A stretch of 64,000 nt of DNA from Acidobacteria bacterium 28-1 (GCA_002050365.1 MWYZ01000038.1:1-64000); one strand, 5' to 3'; positions 43,529-52,095 are shown, counted from the first letter of the stretch. Notes: a model not told the origin generated them from the letters alone. Numbers and translations: made by a program.

Positions 43529-43989
43529 AATACTTACTCTCTCTAATCTTTATATTCGTTTTTGCTTTTTCTGCGTTTGCGCAAACCGAAAACACAACAA
43601 AAGCGACAATCGAAAACAAAGCCGTTGTTTATGTTTATGCGCCTTCAGCAACCACCACACTCGTTAGAGTTTCAAAGCCCGTATTTCTTGACGATAAAGA
43701 AATAGCGGACGTTCGACCGGAAAAGTATTTTATTGCTCTAGTTGACCCTGGCAAGCATAGCTTTCGGATGAAAAACAAGAAATATGGCGGTATTGTGATG
43801 GATTTTGAAGCGGGAAAAACTTACTACATACGAATCAATTGGTCAACAGGCAATATTGTTCGCCCGACAGGTATGTCAAAAATTGAAACGGAAAGTGGTG
43901 AGTTCGACATTAAACAATTGAGTCCGGTTAAAGCGGAGAATATCAAAGAAAAATCAATTGCTTTTACCGCATTACCTAGCTCGCACTAA
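43525..43989 (+). CDS. Exported DUF2846-like protein
   Basis: This 154-aa protein has a signal peptide (LLSLIFIFVFAFSAFAQ) and a beta-rich domain resembling DUF2846: VVYVYAPSATTTLV, FLDDKEIADVRPEKYFIALV, DPGKHSFRMKNKKYG, FEAGKTYYIRI. Such proteins are periplasmic with unknown role. It is translationally coupled to the HTH gene and ends before a terminator, so it is element cargo controlled by the switch region. Confidence 0.7.
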   Translation: MKYLLSLIFIFVFAFSAFAQTENTTKATIENKAVVYVYAPSATTTLVRVSKPVFLDDKEIADVRPEKYFIALVDPGKHSFRMKNKKYGGIVMDFEAGKTYYIRINWSTGNIVRPTGMSKIETESGEFDIKQLSPVKAENIKEKSIAFTALPSSH

Positions 43990-43997
43990 AAAGAAAA

Positions 43998-44022
43998 ACG
44001 GCTTGAGTATCAATCAAGCCGT
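43998..44022 (+). terminator. Terminator of the HTH/DUF2846 operon
   Basis: The 9-bp arms ACGGCTTGA (43998-44006) and TCAAGCCGT (44014-44022) have a 7-nt loop. It lies 9 bp past the gene stop. Confidence 0.7.
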
Positions 44023-44081
44023 CTCTTCCAGTTCTTTGAAAACTGAATATGTATTAAACAAGCAAAAGTAGTCTATCAAAA

Positions 44082-44241
44082 GACTTTTGCATTTTTCAAG
44101 CCTGTATCTGAAAATGTAGCTGGTATGTGCTAGTTTCGAGTGTTACCGAGTGAACACAGTTTAATAATTATTCACTGTATAACACTCTATCGCATCTTGT
44201 AACTGTTGGTAAAAAAGGACTTATATGTTTGGAGCAAGCAT
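44082..44241. repeat. Right attachment arm and core (attR)
   Basis: This 160-bp copy of the left arm ends with the 24-bp identical core (44218-44241) that covers the start codon of the gene at 44225. It differs from the left copy at the -10-like position (TATCGC in place of TATAAT), but has a nearby TATAAC. Confidence 0.8.
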
Positions 44242-44863
44242 CGGACGCGGAGCAATGCGAATCATCGACGCAATGGTACGCTGGCTGGCGTTTGGCGGAA
44301 TCAGTCCAAACATTTTAACGGTTATCGGCGTAACGATAAATGTCGGGTGCGGCGTGCTGTTCGGTTTCGGCGAATTTTTCTGGGCGGGAATTGTCTTAAT
44401 CGTCGCTAATCTATTTGATATGTTGGACGGGAATGTGGCGCGGCTTTCGGGCAGAGTTACGCGTTTCGGCGGCTTTCTCGATTCGTCGCTCGACCGTCTT
44501 TCAGATATGGTGGCGTTTTTGGGCATAATAATTTTTTACGCCAGCAATACGCCGCAGCATTCGCTTTTGAATGTAACTTCTGCCGGTATCGGATTGATTG
44601 GCTCGGTAATGGTCAGCTATACAACAGCGCGTTCCGAAGGTTTCGGTGTAAAAGCGAATGTCGGGTTTTTGCAGCGACCTGAAAGAATTGTTTTGCTGAT
44701 AATCGGTGCGCTTTCAACCGTGCCGAATTCAAATTCGTTTTTCGCCAATCGAATGCCGCAGGTGCTTTGGGTTTTGGCAATCGGCTCGCTTTGGACGTTT
44801 ATTCATCGGATGTTTTTCATCTGGAAAGAACTCAGAAAGATGGAGACGGTAAAGGCTGAGTAG
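44225..44863 (+). CDS. CDP-alcohol phosphatidyltransferase family protein
   Basis: This 212-aa membrane enzyme carries the family signature DMLDGNVARLSGRVTRFGGF followed by LDSSLDR, i.e. DxxDGxxARx8GxxxDxxxD, at residues ~64-90. About six helices are predicted. The reaction transfers a phosphatidyl group from CDP-diacylglycerol to an alcohol. The best match in style is inositol-phosphate or related synthases, but the alcohol cannot be fixed. Its first 17 bp are the integration site of the upstream element, and the intact start codon means the insertion is reading-frame neutral. Confidence 0.88.
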   Translation: MFGASIGRGAMRIIDAMVRWLAFGGISPNILTVIGVTINVGCGVLFGFGEFFWAGIVLIVANLFDMLDGNVARLSGRVTRFGGFLDSSLDRLSDMVAFLGIIIFYASNTPQHSLLNVTSAGIGLIGSVMVSYTTARSEGFGVKANVGFLQRPERIVLLIIGALSTVPNSNSFFANRMPQVLWVLAIGSLWTFIHRMFFIWKELRKMETVKAE

Positions 44864-44869
44864 ACAACG

Positions 44870-44912
44870 GCAGTTGGCAGGGAAAAATCGCTGACTGCAT
44901 TCTGCCAACTGC
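44870..44912. repeat. Hairpin between two membrane-protein genes
   Basis: The arms GCAGTTGGCAG (44870-44880) and CTGCCAACTGC (44902-44912) form a perfect 11-bp stem ending 3 bp before the next ATG. It resembles the heptamer-derived hairpins elsewhere in the window. Confidence 0.6.
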
Positions 44913-44915
44913 TTT

Positions 44916-45356
44916 ATGGAATGGATTTCAGGAATTTGGGAATGGCTCGCACGGTTTTGGGAATCGCTCACGTGGGGCGGAATTGCGTTCGGTTCAATTG
45001 CTATCGTGTTGTCAGCCGCCATGGGCTATGTAGCAGTCATTCTAGTGATGGTTAAAATTCCAGCCGATTATTTCAGCCCGCATTATTCGCCCGCATCGGC
45101 GAAAAATCAATCCTTTTTCATTCGTTGGGGCGCGGTGGTTTTCAAGAATTTTATCGGTCTTCTGCTGATTCTCGTCGGCATTGCAATGATTTTCGGACCC
45201 GGACCCGGACTTTTAACGATTCTGCTCGGCTTGATTATGATGGATATTCCGGGCAAGCGTCCGCTCGAAGCAAATATTATTAAACGTCCGGCGGTTTTGT
45301 CGGCGGTCAACAACTTACGCGCCAAATATAACAAATCGCCTTTGATTATGGATTAA
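44916..45356 (+). CDS. PGPGW-type transmembrane protein
   Basis: This 146-aa protein has two or three helices. The family mark is FKNFIGLLLILVGIAMIFGP followed by GPGLLTILLGLIMMDIPGKR, with PGPG as in PF09656 proteins. The N-terminal part is Trp-rich (WISGIWEWLARFW). It is often found beside phospholipid genes, which fits the CDP-alcohol transferase upstream. Function unknown. No Shine-Dalgarno is visible. Confidence 0.75.
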   Translation: MEWISGIWEWLARFWESLTWGGIAFGSIAIVLSAAMGYVAVILVMVKIPADYFSPHYSPASAKNQSFFIRWGAVVFKNFIGLLLILVGIAMIFGPGPGLLTILLGLIMMDIPGKRPLEANIIKRPAVLSAVNNLRAKYNKSPLIMD

Positions 45357-45359
45357 ACA

Positions 45360-45527
45360 ATGAGATTATTCGATTTGTTTAAAGAGAAAAAAAAAGCGAA
45401 TTTGGATGTCCGGCGGCGCGAATTTTTGCATTCAAAAGGCAGGATTACCGACGGTACAATCATTGGCTGGATAATGGATAATTTATTGGTTTTAGTTTCC
45501 ATTATCCATTATCCATTTTTCATTTAA
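45360..45527 (+). CDS. Possible small protein, 55 aa, ending in a repeat
   Basis: The ATG is 4 bp after the previous stop. The first ~37 residues (RLFDLFKEKKKANLDVRRRE, FLHSKGRITDGTIIGW) look like a plausible protein end, but the last ~18 are encoded by inverted heptamer repeats (GGATAAT and its complement). It could be a truncated gene invaded by the repeat. Function unknown. Confidence 0.4.
   Translation: MRLFDLFKEKKKANLDVRRREFLHSKGRITDGTIIGWIMDNLLVLVSIIHYPFFI
45469..45519. repeat. Heptamer repeat pair before accC
   Basis: The left GGATAAT, GGATAAT (45469-45482) faces the right CCATTAT, CCATTAT, CCATTTT (45499-45519), giving a perfect 14-bp stem. It ends 14 bp before the accC start. Confidence 0.8.
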
Positions 45528-45533
45528 TCGCTT

Positions 45534-47042
45534 ATGTTTCAAAAAATTCTAATTGCTAATCGCGGAGAAATCGCCTGTCGTGTAATTCGCGCCTGCCGCG
45601 ATATGAATATCAAAAACGTCGCCGTTTATTCGGAAGCCGACCGTGACGCGCTTCACGTCCGAATGGCGGACGAGGCGTATCTTATCGGTGCGCCGCCTTC
45701 GAACGAAAGCTATCTGCACGGCGAGAAAATTATTGAAACAGCCAAAAAATCAGGCGCGGAAGCGATTCATCCGGGTTACGGTTTTCTTTCGGAGAATGCT
45801 GATTTTGTCCGCGAAGCAACTAGGCAAGGAATTACATTTATCGGACCGTCGCCGGAAGCGATGGACTCAATGGGAGGAAAAATCAGCGCGAGAAAAATTG
45901 CGATTGACGCTGATGTTCCCGTCGTTCCGGGAACGACCGAGCCGCTCGAATCTTTTGAAGAAGCGCAAAAAATCGCGGCGGAAGTCGGATATCCGATTAT
46001 GCTCAAAGCGGCGGCGGGCGGCGGCGGAAAAGGAATGCGTTTCGTCCAGAGCGCGGACGATTTGAAATCCGCGTATGAAACGTCGCGCGGCGAAGCACTC
46101 GCCTCTTTCAGCAACGACGAAGTTTATATCGAAAAAGCCGTCCTGCGTCCGCGTCACGTCGAAATTCAAGTTTTTTCAGATAAATACGGAAATTATGTTC
46201 ACTTAGGTGAGCGCGAATGTTCCATACAACGTCGCCATCAAAAAGTCATTGAGGAATGCCCGTCACCAATTAACTCGGCAGAACTTCGTGCAAAAATGGG
46301 TGAAAGTGCGATAAAGGTCGCGAAAGCGGTCAATTACGTGGGCGCGGGAACCGTTGAATTTCTCGTTTCGGATGAAACGCGCGAATTTTATTTTTTAGAA
46401 ATGAACACGCGCCTTCAAGTCGAGCATCCGGTGACGGAACTCGTCACGGGCATTGACCTAGTGCGCGAGCAAATTCTGGTTGCCTTTGGCGAAAAATTAT
46501 CTTTCACGCAAGGTGAAATCGAATGGAAAAATCACGCCATCGAATGTCGCGTTTATGCTGAAGACCCGGATAATAATTTTCTGCCGTCGCCGGGAAAAAT
46601 TACCAGATTGAGAATTCCGCAAGGAAACGGTGTCCGCGATGACGGCGGCGTTTATGAAGGCGCGGAGGTCTCGATTTATTACGACCCGATGATTTCCAAA
46701 CTTGCTGTTTTCGGCAGAACACGCGCGGAGGCGATAGACCGCATGCGGCGGGCTTTGCAGGAATATGAAGTCGGCGGCATCAAAACCACTCTGCCATTTT
46801 TCCGCGAAATTGTTGAAGACGAGGAATTTATTGCCGGAAATCTCGACACAGGTTTTATTACGCGCTTTAATGAACGTAAGAAGGCAAAAGACCCGGACGA
46901 AACAGCCCGTGATTTGGCTTTGATAGCTTCGGCTTTGGCTTTTTCAGACAGACAAAAAACAGTTTCAAGCGAAGCGCAGACTCAAACCGCAAGCCATTGG
47001 GCAACAATCGGAAGAATGGCTTTACACGCAAATCGTTTGTAA
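45534..47042 (+). CDS. accC: Biotin carboxylase, acetyl-CoA carboxylase subunit
   Basis: AccC carboxylates biotin on the carrier protein, the first half-step of fatty acid synthesis. The 502-aa protein shows IANRGEIACRVIRACRD, HPGYGFLSENADFV, the ATP-grasp loop AAAGGGGKGMRFV and EMNTRLQVEHPVTE. It is ~50 residues longer than E. coli AccC, with a helical tail (ARDLALIASALAFSDRQK) as seen in acyl-CoA carboxylase alpha chains. accB is not next to it. No Shine-Dalgarno is visible. Confidence 0.93.
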   Translation: MFQKILIANRGEIACRVIRACRDMNIKNVAVYSEADRDALHVRMADEAYLIGAPPSNESYLHGEKIIETAKKSGAEAIHPGYGFLSENADFVREATRQGITFIGPSPEAMDSMGGKISARKIAIDADVPVVPGTTEPLESFEEAQKIAAEVGYPIMLKAAAGGGGKGMRFVQSADDLKSAYETSRGEALASFSNDEVYIEKAVLRPRHVEIQVFSDKYGNYVHLGERECSIQRRHQKVIEECPSPINSAELRAKMGESAIKVAKAVNYVGAGTVEFLVSDETREFYFLEMNTRLQVEHPVTELVTGIDLVREQILVAFGEKLSFTQGEIEWKNHAIECRVYAEDPDNNFLPSPGKITRLRIPQGNGVRDDGGVYEGAEVSIYYDPMISKLAVFGRTRAEAIDRMRRALQEYEVGGIKTTLPFFREIVEDEEFIAGNLDTGFITRFNERKKAKDPDETARDLALIASALAFSDRQKTVSSEAQTQTASHWATIGRMALHANRL

Positions 47043-47208
47043 AACGGTGGTATGAACAGTGTTTTCCAGCGCAAATTGATTCATATCAGCCTAAAGAATG
47101 AAGAAAGGAAATAGCAATTTGCGAAAGAGACTCGCTTGTGAAGGTAATTGATTATTACTCAATGGTTTTTGCTGAAATGTGGTTATTAAATTAGGATAGG
47201 GAAAAATT

Positions 47209-47418
47209 ATGGAAGAATTACTGAAACAATTGATGGGAAAAAAAGTTGACATTTCTTGCGGCACAAACGCGATTTTCAGCGGCGAAGTGGTTGATATAAA
47301 AGGCGGCATTTTGTATCTGCGCGATGACGAAGAACGAGTGGCTTATGTTTCGATTGAAAGAGTGGCGATTGTTTGGGAAGTAAAGGAACAGCAGACTCGT
47401 CCGGGTTTCGTAAGTTAA
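47209..47418 (+). CDS. MM0924-family small beta protein
   Basis: This 69-aa protein, LLKQLMGKKVDISCGTNAIF then SGEVVDIKGGILYLRDDEER, is an SH3/Sm-like small beta barrel matching, from memory, the MM0924 family found in Acidobacteria and archaea. Function is not established. The start has no clear Shine-Dalgarno. Confidence 0.6.
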   Translation: MEELLKQLMGKKVDISCGTNAIFSGEVVDIKGGILYLRDDEERVAYVSIERVAIVWEVKEQQTRPGFVS

Positions 47419-47484
47419 CTTTTAATTTTTTAATTTAACGCGAGAAAATTTGAAGAAATCCGCATTCAAAGTTTTTCTAAGTTT

Positions 47485-48120
47485 TTATTTTTCCGCTGCT
47501 AACCGCCGAAAACCGACAATGCGTTTTGCCCAATAACCGTCAAATCTTGAATATGTAACGCCCTGGCTCGAAGAAGCGTGGTAAAAGCCGCTTTCGTCAA
47601 AGACGATGCCGATGTGTCCGAGTTTGTTGAAAAAGACGAGCGTTCCGAATTTATATCTGTCCGCGCCGTCAACCTCAACCGAATTTTGCCAAAGCGCTTT
47701 TGCGCTCGAGCGTTCGAAATTAAAGCCTGCATCATAGAAAACGCTCCACACAAGTCCCGAACAATCAAAAGCATTTGGTCCCGTCGAGCCGTAACGATAG
47801 GGAATACCCGCGCGAATCTGAATCGCTCTCAATAACTTTTGATTGAAAGACGCGCTGTAACTTTTCATTGCAGAAGGGATTGGTAAAGAATTAAGCGGTT
47901 GCGAAGAACCTGTTTTTTTTACAAGTGTGGGCGGCTTTTGAGTGATAACGATTTGGTTGGTTAATGTCGGTCTCTTTGAATTTTGGCTGGGCGGCTGATT
48001 TATCGGTCGAGATTCGGTCGGCTGATTCGGAACGACTCTCGATCGTTGCTGAGAAAAAGCGGCGGCGGAAAAAATCAACACGATTGATGCGGAAAAACAC
48101 AAAGACTTACAAAAATTCAT
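47485..48120 (-). CDS. Secreted NlpC/P60 peptidase
   Basis: This 211-aa protein has a signal peptide (residues ~7-23, FSASIVLIFSAAAFS), a Pro/Thr/Asn/Gln-rich linker (~65 residues) and an NlpC/P60 domain. The catalytic Cys is in NAFDCSGLVWSVF, His in KLGHIGIVFD, and the third residue His in FYHASSSQG. Such enzymes cut peptidoglycan cross-peptides. ATG 48120 is preferred to a TTG one codon upstream. It is monocistronic. Confidence 0.9.
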   Translation of the reverse strand: MNFCKSLCFSASIVLIFSAAAFSQQRSRVVPNQPTESRPINQPPSQNSKRPTLTNQIVITQKPPTLVKKTGSSQPLNSLPIPSAMKSYSASFNQKLLRAIQIRAGIPYRYGSTGPNAFDCSGLVWSVFYDAGFNFERSSAKALWQNSVEVDGADRYKFGTLVFFNKLGHIGIVFDESGFYHASSSQGVTYSRFDGYWAKRIVGFRRLAAEK

Positions 48121-48123
48121 CAA

Positions 48124-48560
48124 GCAAAAACTCCAAATTTTTAAATTTGTTAAGGGAAAGTTTCGGTGCCAAGCAGAAATGATTTCCGCCCTAATTTAAA
48201 AACAGTTAAAACAATAATTATTTCTGAAAATCTTTAACGAAGACTTTTTGTAAAAGTAAATTGTTGGATTATTATTTAACTAAGAACTGGTAAATTGTTG
48301 CTTAAATAACCGAAAAATGCAAATTGAAAATTCATTACAATTAGAAACAGATTTATTTAAGCAAATTTTACGATTGGGTTTTGATAAAACGACGGGCAAA
48401 AACAAGTCAGATACTAAAGAAATACTTTTTGATTGAATTTTAGAATCCAATCAAAAAGTCCCGCCATCTCTTCTCCGCTTTGCCTATCTTCCGAGTTGTT
48501 CTCGAATAATTTGAGACACTCTTAATGAATGACAGCTTCCAAATATTTTATGAAACAAAA
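48124..48560. other. Non-coding stretch with a weak small frame and hairpin
   Basis: Most of this 440-bp gap is AT-rich. A plus-strand 39-aa frame at 48317-48436 (MQIENSLQLETDLFKQIL) has no ribosome site and is doubtful. Its end overlaps a hairpin with 11-bp arms CTTTTTGATTG (48425-48435) and CAATCAAAAAG (48448-48458). Confidence 0.35.
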
Positions 48561-48561
48561 A

Positions 48562-48583
48562 GGAGCGTGTTTATTCACGCTCC
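48562..48583 (-). terminator. Terminator of the S8 protease transcript
   Basis: The perfect 8-bp arms GGAGCGTG (48562-48569) and CACGCTCC (48576-48583) have an A run on the left, which reads as T's on the minus strand. It lies after the second, outer stop of the protease frame, supporting an originally longer gene. Confidence 0.75.
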
Positions 48584-48610
48584 CAAGAAATTTGTAATTT
48601 CAAAATTACT

Positions 48611-48886
48611 TTATGCTGAGTAATTAAAATTGAGGAACAAATGCGTTCGGAAACTGAAATATCCCGTCTCGGCAAGCGTGGCATTTATTCCCGTAGTGGT
48701 CACATTTGTTGCACTGACTACCGTCAATGATTGCAACCCAGCTCCGGCGTTCACATGGTTAACCGCCACCGAGCCCGATCCGCTTGACACTCCAAAGGAA
48801 ACGATACCACCTGGGAATAGGTCTCCCTCAGTCACCGTCGTGAATGGGGTGCAAATCTGCGATTTCGGAGTTGGCGTCGGCGTTGG
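48611..48886 (-). pseudogene. In-frame continuation of the S8 protease after a stop codon
   Basis: The frame continues from the protease TAA without a frame change: PTPTPTPKSQICTPFTTVTE, then GDLFPGGIVSFGVSSGSGSV, ending NFNYSA at 48611. It encodes 91 residues of a beta-rich domain. The terminator lies beyond it, as for a normal gene end. The stop falls in a Pro-Thr repeat linker and is most simply a nonsense mutation. Confidence 0.6.
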
Positions 48887-51115
48887 TTAAGGTGTCGGAA
48901 ATGACGCAACACCGCTTGCTACCAGCGCATAATCAGCGTCAATCACGTCAGTTTCCGCGCGTGCGTCTTGCACCAATTCCGCTGCGGTTACTTCTATCGT
49001 CCAATTTCCCCCTTCCGGAGTTTGTATAAACACATTTTCTACCGTGTCCACAATGTTTGCTGTGCCGCCGGGAGTTGACCACATTCCGCCGCCCACACCG
49101 AGACCATTGTTGCCGTGATAAACGTCGCCGTTCGGAGCGGTAACTTTCAGCGACAAATCGTTTATTCGCGCTCTGGTGGCTGACGGACTGCCCATCGGGT
49201 CGGCGTAAACCATCGTTATTTTGAGCGGGTCGGTGCTGCCCGATGCAACCGTTACCGTATAAGACGTGGTTTGCAGATTCGTCAGCACGTCGGCTTCGTT
49301 GACAATCAACATTCGATCGCGAAGGTTGTAAAGATTTGTTAAATCGGCTCGTCCGAAACCCTGCCGAACACGCGTTATGTTCGTTCCGGGAATCGTCATA
49401 TCCCATTGAATGGCGGTATTAATCATTACGGCTTTGGCGGTTGTCATATGCGGTGCGCTTTCAAAAACAGTTGCGCCGGTCGGATTGCCGAAAATGCCGT
49501 TGTGCCACATTTGAAAGAAAATACCGAAATGTCCAGCAGTAATCGGTGTCGCCGAACTCGTGCCGTTAAAACCTGCCGTGTAAGCGGTGGTTGAGCTGCT
49601 GGTAGTGGTGAAGATATTGTCGTAAAAATGAGCCAGCTCCGGTTTGAGTCGCCCGTCAGCAGCCGGTCCGACGCTCGCACCTGTCCAACGGTCGTCGGTT
49701 AAAGTTGCAGTGTTGTAATGGGTGATGCCGCCGATGGAAACGACGTTTTTCGCCCACGCTTGCGGACGTGATTGTTGATTGCCGGAGTTGCTTTGCGAAT
49801 TGAGCAGAACGAAATCGTTGATAAATAGAATATCGTCCATCTCCGCGGAAATAGTGTTATACGCCGTCGTCAACGAACTGCCCCAACTGTTTGATTGATA
49901 AACTGCTCTATACGGCTTTTGTTTAAGTTCGGCAGTGTGCGTGTAACGGTTGCCGCCGACATAATTGTTATAGCTCGCCATGATGCCTTGCGCTTCTGGC
50001 AACATTCCGCGTCCTTGCGGATTTGCCGTGCCGCGTCCGAAATTGATGCCGTAGGTCGCCGTACCATGACTGTCAACGCCAAACGTGCCGTGCAGAAGCG
50101 GAGCTAAACCCGAATTAAAATCGACGTGGGTAGTCAGGAAACCACCGTCCATCACTTCAGCCCGAACGCCTTCACCTCTAAAGCCGAGCGTTGTTTCGAT
50201 AAAATTCGCGCCGCCGATGGCTCGCACAATATCCATATCCGGTTCGGGTGCGCTCCACCGGTCAATAAATAAAACATCCGTTTCATCTGCTAAAGCGAGC
50301 AGTTGCCCAGCCGTCAGCGTGGCTTCCATTCTGAAACCTTCCTTAATTATTAATTCAACTTTGCCGCCGAGCGTCTGAATGCGCTGGGCGAGTTTGCCCT
50401 GCATAAATTGTCCGCGTTCCAAAACCATAATGTTGTAACGCATCGTTGGTAAGCTATCATTCGCTAAACCTTGACGCAGATATTCTTCGAGTTTATAAGC
50501 CGGTTGATACCGTCCGACCCACCGCACATACGGCAGATTCTCCACCGATTGTTTGGTTTCACCATCCATTTTGACAAGGTAAGAATGATTCGGCAGATAA
50601 ATATAAGTTTTGCCGCCTAAAGCCTGAATCGCATCGCTGTATTCTTTGAGCGGCTGCGTCACAAACTGGACGATATAAGTGTTCTCGGCATCGGCACTGT
50701 TTTTCGCCGTCAAAGCATCGGTCGTCGTCGGAACTTCCACCAAGGGGTCGAAGTTCGCATACCGCAGAAGCATTTCGTAAGAAGTTTCTTGAGTTTTTAC
50801 AATCGTCTTGCCATCCAAACTAATGGCGTAAAACGGCGATTTGCTTCCGCTTTGGCCTTCTTCCTGCCAAGTGAAGACTTTTGTATTTGATTGCGGCAAT
50901 TCTATTACTCGTGCATCGGTAATTGCCCGCGCCGAGCGGTAAAACGTGCCTAATTCGCCCGCGCTCATCGCAAATTGATTATTCTCCTGATTGATTTTCA
51001 ACTCCATCGGTTGATTGGCACGGGCAGTATTCATTGTTTGAAGAACGACAATCATCAAAAGCATCACGGCTAAAGATAAAAAAAACCATCGGTTCGATTT
51101 TCGGATATATTTCAT
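48887..51115 (-). CDS. S8 (subtilisin-like) secreted serine protease
   Basis: This 742-aa protein has a signal anchor (residues ~12-30), an N-terminal propeptide/inhibitor-like region up to ~residue 300 and a subtilisin core: Asp in VRAEVMDGGFLTTHVDF, His in FGVDSHGTATYGINFGRG, Ser in NGTSSATPITAGHFG. A C-terminal P-domain-like beta region follows (TSYTVTVASGSTDPLKITMV, DLSLKVTAPNGDVYHGNN). It ends at a TAA in a PTP linker, and a further in-frame domain lies beyond. It is secreted, with unknown substrate. Confidence 0.88.
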   Translation of the reverse strand: MKYIRKSNRWFFLSLAVMLLMIVVLQTMNTARANQPMELKINQENNQFAMSAGELGTFYRSARAITDARVIELPQSNTKVFTWQEEGQSGSKSPFYAISLDGKTIVKTQETSYEMLLRYANFDPLVEVPTTTDALTAKNSADAENTYIVQFVTQPLKEYSDAIQALGGKTYIYLPNHSYLVKMDGETKQSVENLPYVRWVGRYQPAYKLEEYLRQGLANDSLPTMRYNIMVLERGQFMQGKLAQRIQTLGGKVELIIKEGFRMEATLTAGQLLALADETDVLFIDRWSAPEPDMDIVRAIGGANFIETTLGFRGEGVRAEVMDGGFLTTHVDFNSGLAPLLHGTFGVDSHGTATYGINFGRGTANPQGRGMLPEAQGIMASYNNYVGGNRYTHTAELKQKPYRAVYQSNSWGSSLTTAYNTISAEMDDILFINDFVLLNSQSNSGNQQSRPQAWAKNVVSIGGITHYNTATLTDDRWTGASVGPAADGRLKPELAHFYDNIFTTTSSSTTAYTAGFNGTSSATPITAGHFGIFFQMWHNGIFGNPTGATVFESAPHMTTAKAVMINTAIQWDMTIPGTNITRVRQGFGRADLTNLYNLRDRMLIVNEADVLTNLQTTSYTVTVASGSTDPLKITMVYADPMGSPSATRARINDLSLKVTAPNGDVYHGNNGLGVGGGMWSTPGGTANIVDTVENVFIQTPEGGNWTIEVTAAELVQDARAETDVIDADYALVASGVASFPTP

Positions 51116-51430
51116 TTTTTATTTCCTATAATTTATTTCGCTGTTGGCAAGCGATTGAAAGAATAAGTTTTCCACCTTTATTCTTTGAGCCTCATTTGAA
51201 TTAACTTTGCACGCACAAAGTCCGTTTAACAAATAAAAATGTGTATTCAAGCGTTATATCGAAATTGGCACTTCAAATTTTATTTGTTTCAGAAAATAAT
51301 ACTTCGCTTCTTTTTGAGATTTGTTTCGAGTATTCGAGTTAAAGATGAATAAATGTTACGACATTTTCCCTATTTTCGTAAAGCGAAAAAAGCAAAATAT
51401 CAAATTATTTTAGCTTGCATCAAATCACAA
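51116..51430. other. Non-coding stretch
   Basis: This 315-bp AT-rich gap upstream of the S8 protease must hold its promoter. I see no RNA gene or repeat here. Confidence 0.4.
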
Positions 51431-51435
51431 ATAAA

Positions 51436-51455
51436 AAGACGGTCAAAGCCGTCTT
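51436..51455 (-). terminator. Terminator of the Fe-S carrier gene
   Basis: The arms AAGACGG (51436-51442) and CCGTCTT (51449-51455) have a 6-nt loop and an A run on the left (T's on the minus strand), 30 bp past the gene stop. Confidence 0.7.
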
Positions 51456-51484
51456 ACCTAACTATTCAAAATTTCATAATAAAG

Positions 51485-51841
51485 TTATGCTGAAAACGAA
51501 GTTCCGCAACCGCAGCCGCCAGTCGCATTTGGGTTTTCAAACGTAAAACCAGAACCCATCATATTCGATGTGTAATCAACTTGTATACCATTTAAATATT
51601 GTGCGCTGAACATATCTACAAAAAGGCGCACGCCTTCCTGTTCGACGATAAAATCGCCGGTTTTCGATTCTTCTTCGATGTTCAAACTATATTGAAAACC
51701 CGAACAACCGCCCGGCACGACTCTAACGCGAAGTCCCGCCGTTTCCGGCAAATCCTCTTCACTCGTCATAAACGTTTTAATTTCTTTCGCCGCGTTCGGC
51801 GTTACCTTGATTTCAACCGATGGTGCTGCAACTGCTGACAT
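51485..51841 (-). CDS. A-type iron-sulfur cluster carrier (IscA/ErpA)
   Basis: This 118-aa HesB/YadR-family protein passes Fe-S clusters to target enzymes. The three conserved cysteines are in PGGCSGFQYSL and ATGGCGCGTSFS. It could be IscA, SufA or ErpA; the ATGGCGCGTSF end is ErpA-like. Other isc/suf genes are absent nearby. AGGAG precedes the ATG. Confidence 0.92.
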   Translation of the reverse strand: MSAVAAPSVEIKVTPNAAKEIKTFMTSEEDLPETAGLRVRVVPGGCSGFQYSLNIEEESKTGDFIVEQEGVRLFVDMFSAQYLNGIQVDYTSNMMGSGFTFENPNATGGCGCGTSFSA

Positions 51842-51843
51842 TT

Positions 51844-52095
51844 TTATAATCTCCTTATCAATAATTTCAAAGGATTCGGCTGAAGGCGAATCCTTACTTT
51901 AATGTCAATTTTACACGGACAATTTGAAAAGCACAAGCTAAAAATCGGCGCGGCTGCCGGCATCGCAACGCGGGGCAAAATCGAAAAATTATTTGCTCCG
52001 GCAGTCAGCGTGTTGCACCGGACGGCAAGATCGACTTTTTTGTCGCGGTTAAAATCGCCAACGGTCATAAATGCCGGCGAATTAGTCACGATCAC
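51844..52095 (-). pseudogene. FG-GAP repeat fragment
   Basis: The frame contains FMTVGDFNRDKKVDLAVRC, then NTLTAGANNFSILPRV, a clear FG-GAP/VCBS repeat (normally VGDFNGDGKxDLAV...NNVSILLG). It decays into unrelated residues after one repeat and has no signal peptide or partner repeats. It looks like the tail of a lost surface-protein gene lying between iscA and the DUF1501 gene. Confidence 0.65.

Larger units (their letters stand above)
31623..44241. mobile_element. Integrative element inserted at the start codon of a CDP-alcohol phosphatidyltransferase gene
   Basis: A 24-bp identical core marks each end. A tyrosine integrase lies 120 bp inside the left end. Inside are an excisionase-like HTH, a primase-polymerase/DUF3987 protein, small zinc-binding and helical proteins, a phage-type HTH, a divergent operator region and cargo. 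No capsid, tail, relaxase or type IV secretion genes are seen. The size (~12.6 kb) and content fit a satellite-like or mobilisable element rather than a full phage. The target is a protein-coding gene's 5' end rather than a tRNA. The element's right arm rebuilds the upstream sequence, so the gene keeps a start codon and a possible promoter. Excision has not been shown. Confidence 0.85.

Noticed and set aside
31623-44241. A complete prophage or conjugative element
   Set aside because: No capsid, portal, tail, large terminase, relaxase or type IV secretion gene is recognisable.
48630-48890. Plus-strand 86-aa frame
   Set aside because: It lies opposite the in-frame continuation of the S8 protease, which is the better explanation.
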